A stretch of DNA of 51,614 nucleotides from Streptomyces sp. CB02400 (GTDB lineage: Bacteria; Actinomycetota; Actinomycetes; Streptomycetales; Streptomycetaceae). The DNA is taken from the NCBI RefSeq assembly GCF_001905725.1, contig NZ_LIWB01000017.1, positions 1 through 51,614 of the forward strand, given 5' to 3'. The translations under genes and the position numbers were made by a program. Shown piece after piece: positions 51,601 to 51,614 of the stretch (the stretch's first letter is position 1; every line of letters starts with the position of its first letter). Under the pieces are notes generated by a model that searched no databases, was not told where the DNA came from, and worked only from the letters and a program-made list of their open reading frames with translations.

Positions 51601-51614
51601 CGGACCCGAAGCCG
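36684..51614 (+). CDS. Giant 'lonely Cys'-type polymorphic-toxin-like protein, 3' end outside window
   Basis: At least 4977 codons without a stop. Residues 1-310 are helical and hydrophobic/glycine-zipper-like (IEFILMNIELALIAALAVF, AVAGAFAGLFGGIFGEIGG) after a WXG100-like lead. Residues 310-730 are a disordered Tyr-, then Ser/Asp-, then Pro/Thr-rich linker. Residues 740-2660 hold two tandem ~1000-residue units, each with KPVYVF-x-AH (H1100, H2102) and a hydrophobic strand ending in Cys (C1147, C2149). Residues 2700-4480 are rich in amphipathic beta strands; about 4490-4710 are helical. Residues 4750-4960 are OTU-like (DGDAFFRAL with A4770; H4956 in NRHYQLA). A PKPTPKP tail then reaches the window end. 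The start is ATG, coupled to the WXG100-like gene. I infer T7SS export and toxin-like function from context. Confidence 0.85.
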   Translation, partial: MAIMFPPGLREFIEVYVGANVATGNEDRGFDSRNPYKRLADDVRDLSDAMKGAISTAGNSLPPRIADEFVAAMKLFVDDNGQNHLQKFSDELRDLGAQQVNRSIKLSEAKYQILIEFILMNIELALIAALAVFTGGTSLTEIAIQKARTALTILLILQRLGRAIPTPLSVLLEAIQEAFVAFASQLISMTAPDDPERRRDKFDWTDIGQSAVAGAFAGLFGGIFGEIGGKFINKYFRNNNFWKEFSELPFSFINEGQAETFAEAFTGLIFLGTFTLNPGTFLSAGLSGLIFEAASTGAEFGGKFVYKNYFQNIDFGSDDVNDLPGGGNRYGDGSGSQNRYEYENRYDNPYDGGSTYQDLHDGTAGDTYNDPYTSSGTYRNTYDDTYDDDSVSSVGDTSDTASVFSDTSDTASVFSDTSDVSSVSSVSSFSSLPDYGVGDNVNAYGLPGATGAVKPSYYTPPSNAYDDAYRDSLVDDPDTDTVFSTLNPSVTRTPGTGWTADTDNTLPVNRPTTVGSSVPQPLPARTGGSDFTPEGTERQRSTDDDTTRFTSDGQRQPNPQAPLATPTAPTPSTTTSPGHASPNTAPQTRPQTTPSGEPVVTAEPSAPDTVAPDDVRTPASEESERSRSSSAVPKAETRTTSDAPQPYRPVRTESEELPATTGSTAEPTPVVSREMPHTQPVTVDETPLSSRAPDGVPTGESSAPGSPDSVDMIMDWEDDQDASEIDFDSGPESDPATEALYDRLLTDVFGPAIATNPLHPALRDTLAHLDQLRQAVPALRDGPLDLDAVTRQVLLLDPAHPVTDAQRGELFRVAMAPEVESAGSLAALAAFHLELRGVLSSTQALTADDGGVWGRNWTNATIPDLDLTEVGKVVRQPDGALGRGDVQSAPWHRPGEPKPYVVMAEGDHQRIVVRGYDGAPRQVPLDVFAELLARDPRLAALPPDTPVVLLVPDAGARGLELPRQAADRIGRDVWSANGTVKVSPQRDPSQPYVVSLLYGEGLPRADWIRSTPGQVLDPAERENAPEWEREVLSHSVVGDGGVTIGRGVFEDSEAPRRIAALKLATESSELWHYNPVTKDAVKDDEPVPFAGKPVYVFSAHARPGATRVPTTADPRHHTRQRETGGMLKRRPSLAQLPKDHAVLMEACSSAGPPGVVRTRRGIDDTFVPDPLAVVSESQHVANETGRTAYGGTHMVSFATLPDGKFVHRLYTDSRGRRGKWVEHRPEPAGDLLDDRARAAGLHADPGQPVTDATRERTLRLVRALRLTFGAAIEDDSRYGDLLAGIGALETMRAADPALGDLGPFSMDLFERAAHARRPGDTGPDAYRDLLTDAADAVRRRPGTVLSDFVALPHVTAAAQRLGGLPDQDLDTEAARVLRLPDGPTGVGDAERARLFWATVKALEWESRTPDPDALTGRILHLDRPDPARRPELLDLVAQAAAVGVDVDNPTELGAFHLETLGALAPQTQLLDPGGVPTGRRWSPSPPNAATTTLTDRVVVAAPQQGGGYRAVGQERPPWSAPGGSPAYLVWAGGGRDHLLMTLPGGFRARVPYDEVAELLARDPVLNTRPQDTTDVVLAVPKAAPAAATGPAGGGTPDTDPRAVVSAGTGRTVWASQGSVSLAPTGPSRPYVPSLLPSAPGRPAAADWAAVRPGDLAAPGTGDTGVDDVTFADRHGTEAPPEPPAALADLLDPGPVGGLDTPLPNLDGVLDGFDTPLPDRQDDGVDGDRTEEPAPEEAGYRELLADIYGPAVTSNPLYPDFLEGLARLDRLRRNDPLLESGPLDLDAVARRVLLLDHADPVTDVQRSRLLGLATAQTAEPAGSLAALAALHLHRQGVLSPTHAMTTGLDGRPRGRDWTRGKGGTDDLDLTRTGRTGPRTDGTLSRDEVEPAPWHRPGGPEPYVVRADGNRDHVVVRGHDGAPREVPLDVFAELLALDTELSGLPADVPVLLLVSDAGGGGLELPRRAADRTGRDVWAANGDVDVAEGPDQNASHPYVVPLRSGRGSDRTDWIRSSPGLLPDPAESAHAPFWEQDLQSHTIVTDQGPIGRAVFEDGERVRLLPGIRHSATATELYHVNRQDGTWTKDDEPVPFAGKPVYVFAAHGMPGETALPTRSNPRHRKRERAVGGMLRRRPSLARLPKDHAVVMQECFAATPPSLTRERKLVTDTFVPDPLADIGQSQHVANETGRTVYGATQEVGFRQWDDGRVSHFILTDSRGRRGKWVEHRPEPDDAALDDRARGAGLHTDPVGPASEEVRERTLRLVRALRLTFGPAIEDDSRYGELLAGIGALESMRAADPVLRDAVPFGLDLFERAAREIRATEHGDPDGEPGPDAYRDLLARAADAVRLDPGAVLTDFVTLPHVTTVAEGLDGLTDEEVNDEAARFLGLDPDRTVIGAPERARFFWATVKTLEWESRTPDPVALTGRVLHLDRPDPSRLSDLLDLVARAAAVGVDVDDPVALGAFHLETLGALAPDTLLSDDSGAPAGRNWAPGPPGAAVDVNTALVMAATPDGGHRPLRRAKMPWTTDTTKPAPFLVRGEAGPDHFTMELPGGFRAEIPYEEIAELLAVDPTLNGFPPKAGIVLASTTPTPTPTDPQATDRRALVGAGTARGVWTSPGPTGLFAPSDPSRPHVLSLLPLADGRRQRTDDWSAVLPASASPANTPLPPTTVTAGGETGAPPGPPSPEESDPPSSNAPRLDPAMGPPPARRTPARFEDGRRMPAYVDDLRSLLPPDLSPAELEQLLANPSTFGQSTVVLRGYEQALDAIDRELGIRPEARPKDGVRLLDDVRQTLRDKPKTLADGKGRPFPYVNADGKKRVLWVRARHHGNWAPFDDGVGDSTKIDSMHRAAAAFGLTKNMQANSQYGLGGPIGPAGSAAFGGFGRLAVRFGFIDKVGYTLTDQRMNQMETRTLDKSRAYLDDIHYEMRVTDAAGRDITGTGTRTNDKTRGRTRTRTETETGTDVAPVPPARFAFGIRNGLRVRLPDSVTKIPKPGRIPRTMTLDRDSQYRLVRIEGFGPVAAIRDWAAARIGALPGSSAYTELDSFFSGDSFQRHGGTMARGRIFTPQLFADDKKKSPLGTFVVEELIPISAVLVGETDQAEMRDINTSTVRSERSRAHGRSLLLQAVAGPAFNFHDPGTAPFDLRLQFGPTLHASFAKTWSVGLGAAGTLKSAGQVKGPRTALYLVMKSVRVRQSGDNTPPTRFLTWSLDRMTSSEARRLAGWDDGTTLALRNGVAPPFVPAYLTVDRPRTLGMHRVKEFAFDDGRRTRVTPDAADGIGRTLLDAFADGVVDAISNLRQGLVVPLDQLLPPNLPKGWRARLGELLERDPDRVLRAAQSLPMPPRWTDPVKYRIALQNTLQVLGVLSQQNVTANLEGLTTVGLPIRLTDPDTVGQTYYTVRVHGTLTGRRYEGRDDSEGMRFSAQGVDRIDGQTSAKRGLELGFEGTFSGRDNSVDDLAGLPRNTLGLTLGARGGWQWETETGFGSTVTNEPMSVSNQPTHLYRYDLSLTASMSGYWRPRGLIRGLGLGLPGLLVLDEPVNVLFGRTPLGHLRGGGPRTGQVLIGVPVQHTPDADPHADGALNPYLSEESDPTHMTTEVALALAKGDLVLPTGPDASQPAGRLADRGTKQFEDFRQHPFVIVNMVVSPVLLAEVDRVLGEASGDAWHLTKEGAATRDAIVRSFTPQSLASGFDQSSGPLGLVGSGLLGKGPYGELWGTFRYATTVGNLRALTPSMSMDTEMTLGATRQAGGKTSNSTSFVFGGQLVYSVAQNPGHGLMGAYGLVANPVSTSHTQSRSVVRTVVADMNRKGFTHQVLVTGDVQHWFALFTSRLGTGRIGTAAAARAFVPNLFAGAAGTALTGRGGLLGHLPEKSAHRMKLIEDGMGDVPRYTDQLWAPQPWMRGTAFGTYAVNPLDPTDALLAFDRRIGRLGLDEESRERVRQLVTARATRALKGEMTTTAPSTPVKAGGWGWDSIRIGSRQVRVRVELIPGTPVFEGLDHSAELEENRRAIEIAQQNSESSSGADMGLLTSQMVYTGNTQVPAAGPTYTEGGSNRKTVSSSHTVTTVTIYRAASTEPHAEIVTPYRMRITLEADDTPNTGAPADTEPAEGKSTALDRFRGRLRIVEEGDVGELREHVPLSLMEPVRSGEDEGTGRLLPAPDPAADPALAGPPRPVSPAEAVKELTVRDGDGVVRPFTFPENGMHPRGIIGIENIRTAGELLLTKAYDVGFPLHTLEAENGPDDAALTELLRRTRETGLTRLGTGSAQALEDGTSSTAVTAFFPRTTEPGGYQVAGLTEKSLLGTDTGQLSLRSAPDFSRARLLTVADGKKLEVLRRYGDNAGTSSSVEHSQSSSLGGGFLYDSPHNAGLNQIGASGPGPNDLDGDGMPVGDDHLTSRNLKPTTGRSFLFAVPATWIGVGDVHRGILDSKPANRIRGGTFAKARSGPQAMRSEAYVVTWIREDVARELRIVTDTNFPERVSKAWDAVGSASKAWVDADKAYWKKRRASGGLRADLDTAQAALDRAVRVTRAAMRPVDLARDDVDTADTALRRAETDARRDHDHADRSVAAAQAEVDAFAENAYGSAPEHDGWAEVLREEEDAALARLADARETAGKLRRAADLRLETARTEKAAADARLDAALLSARAPGRDLDDATTRRDAARDAFEARRAELDALRDTAEKAAAEYHRVRSGADQLTRWHRLAATAEGREELDGLAEPPAVTYQAPPKAPVVKPPAPPRYTRTVQGPVTVLTSPTDETYTLQDVPEDGDAFFRALALGLERAAPGLLATQGIDLADPRAMADLRRRMASWLTDHADEELLAAVAPDHTDTFSAEEIAAAGLDLGTDTPARREFDGLGGLIPHVADLAPEVRAELAVIQLLRRGDAPSETGWNHGAADLLPLLAARAFGVRVTVVDGTGGFQDFAPEDPSDTGNLRTLVGPPTHSGAHVVLNLDNRHYQLALPTDPTPKPTPKPDPKP
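37866..37955 (+). repeat. 30-bp tandem repeat (SDTSDTASVF) in the giant gene
   Basis: Three in-frame 30-bp units at 37866, 37896 and 37926. The first two are identical except for one base; the third diverges at its end. They encode an Asp/Ser/Thr-rich flexible segment that follows a Tyr-rich stretch (about 37670-37850). Confidence 0.9.
38904..44660 (+). repeat. Two tandem ~3-kb coding repeats inside the giant gene
   Basis: Unit 1 runs from about 38904 to 41650 and unit 2 from about 41898 to 44660. Shared landmarks: LDLDAV...RVLLLD, VPLDVFAELLA, FAGKPVYVF, LPKDHAV, SQHVANETGRT, TLRLVRALRLTFG and HLETLGALAP. From the His/Cys core onward the two are offset by exactly 3006 bp (1002 codons). A 38-bp stretch (40323-40360 and 43329-43366) is identical. 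Confidence 0.9.

Overview
The window is chromosomal DNA from a Streptomyces or very close relative. The evidence is very high GC with strong third-position bias, frequent GTG/TTG starts, rare TTA codons, HATPase-type ATP-binding proteins, HutC/UTRA regulators and a Streptomyces-style type VII (ESX) secretion locus. No rRNA, tRNA or CRISPR array was recognised.

Region 1 (1-5134) looks like an inserted accessory segment. Three leftward genes (a SAVMC3_10250-like protein, an AIPR-family protein with a nuclease-like N-terminus, and a Ser/Thr kinase overlapping it by 11 bp) lie between perfect 12-bp inverted repeats, each flanked by TAA. That is the layout of a transposon with a 3-bp target duplication, but I see no transposase. 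To its right is about 0.5 kb without a convincing gene, holding GTGCCA direct repeats.

Region 2 (5135-11965) is mostly ordinary: a HutC-type regulator coupled to a UTRA-only protein, two HATPase-like ATP-binding proteins, a GNAT, an enoyl-CoA hydratase, a MerR regulator with a textbook 19-bp-spacer promoter, an EF-hand protein, a Rossmann oxidoreductase and a GH25 muramidase without a signal peptide.

Region 3 (12193-36683) is the type VII secretion locus. A SorC-type regulator carrying a TTA codon (likely bldA-dependent) leads a run of accessory genes: a T7SS-associated protein, a 1145-residue protein whose C-terminus resembles an ADP-ribosyltransferase, and a membrane-anchored ChW-like protein. 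Then come a beta-helix/double-AAA protein in the EccA position, mycosin, EccC (three ATPase domains), EccD and EccB. After a structured regulatory gap there is a substrate run: two WXG100-type proteins, an acidic helical protein, an AAWKG-type protein with a ~540-residue charged helix, a YbaB-like protein and a third WXG100-like protein. No EccE was recognised.

Region 4 (36684-51614) is one reading frame of at least 4977 codons that runs off the window. It has an N-terminal helical/membrane-active-looking segment, a Tyr/Ser/Asp/Pro-rich linker, two tandem ~1000-residue units each with a His...Cys pair spaced 47 residues in a caspase-like setting ('lonely Cys' type giant protein), a ~1700-residue beta-rich region, a helical segment, and an OTU-like domain whose nucleophile position is alanine. 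I infer a giant polymorphic-toxin-like effector served by the T7SS next to it. That inference rests on gene order and motifs only.
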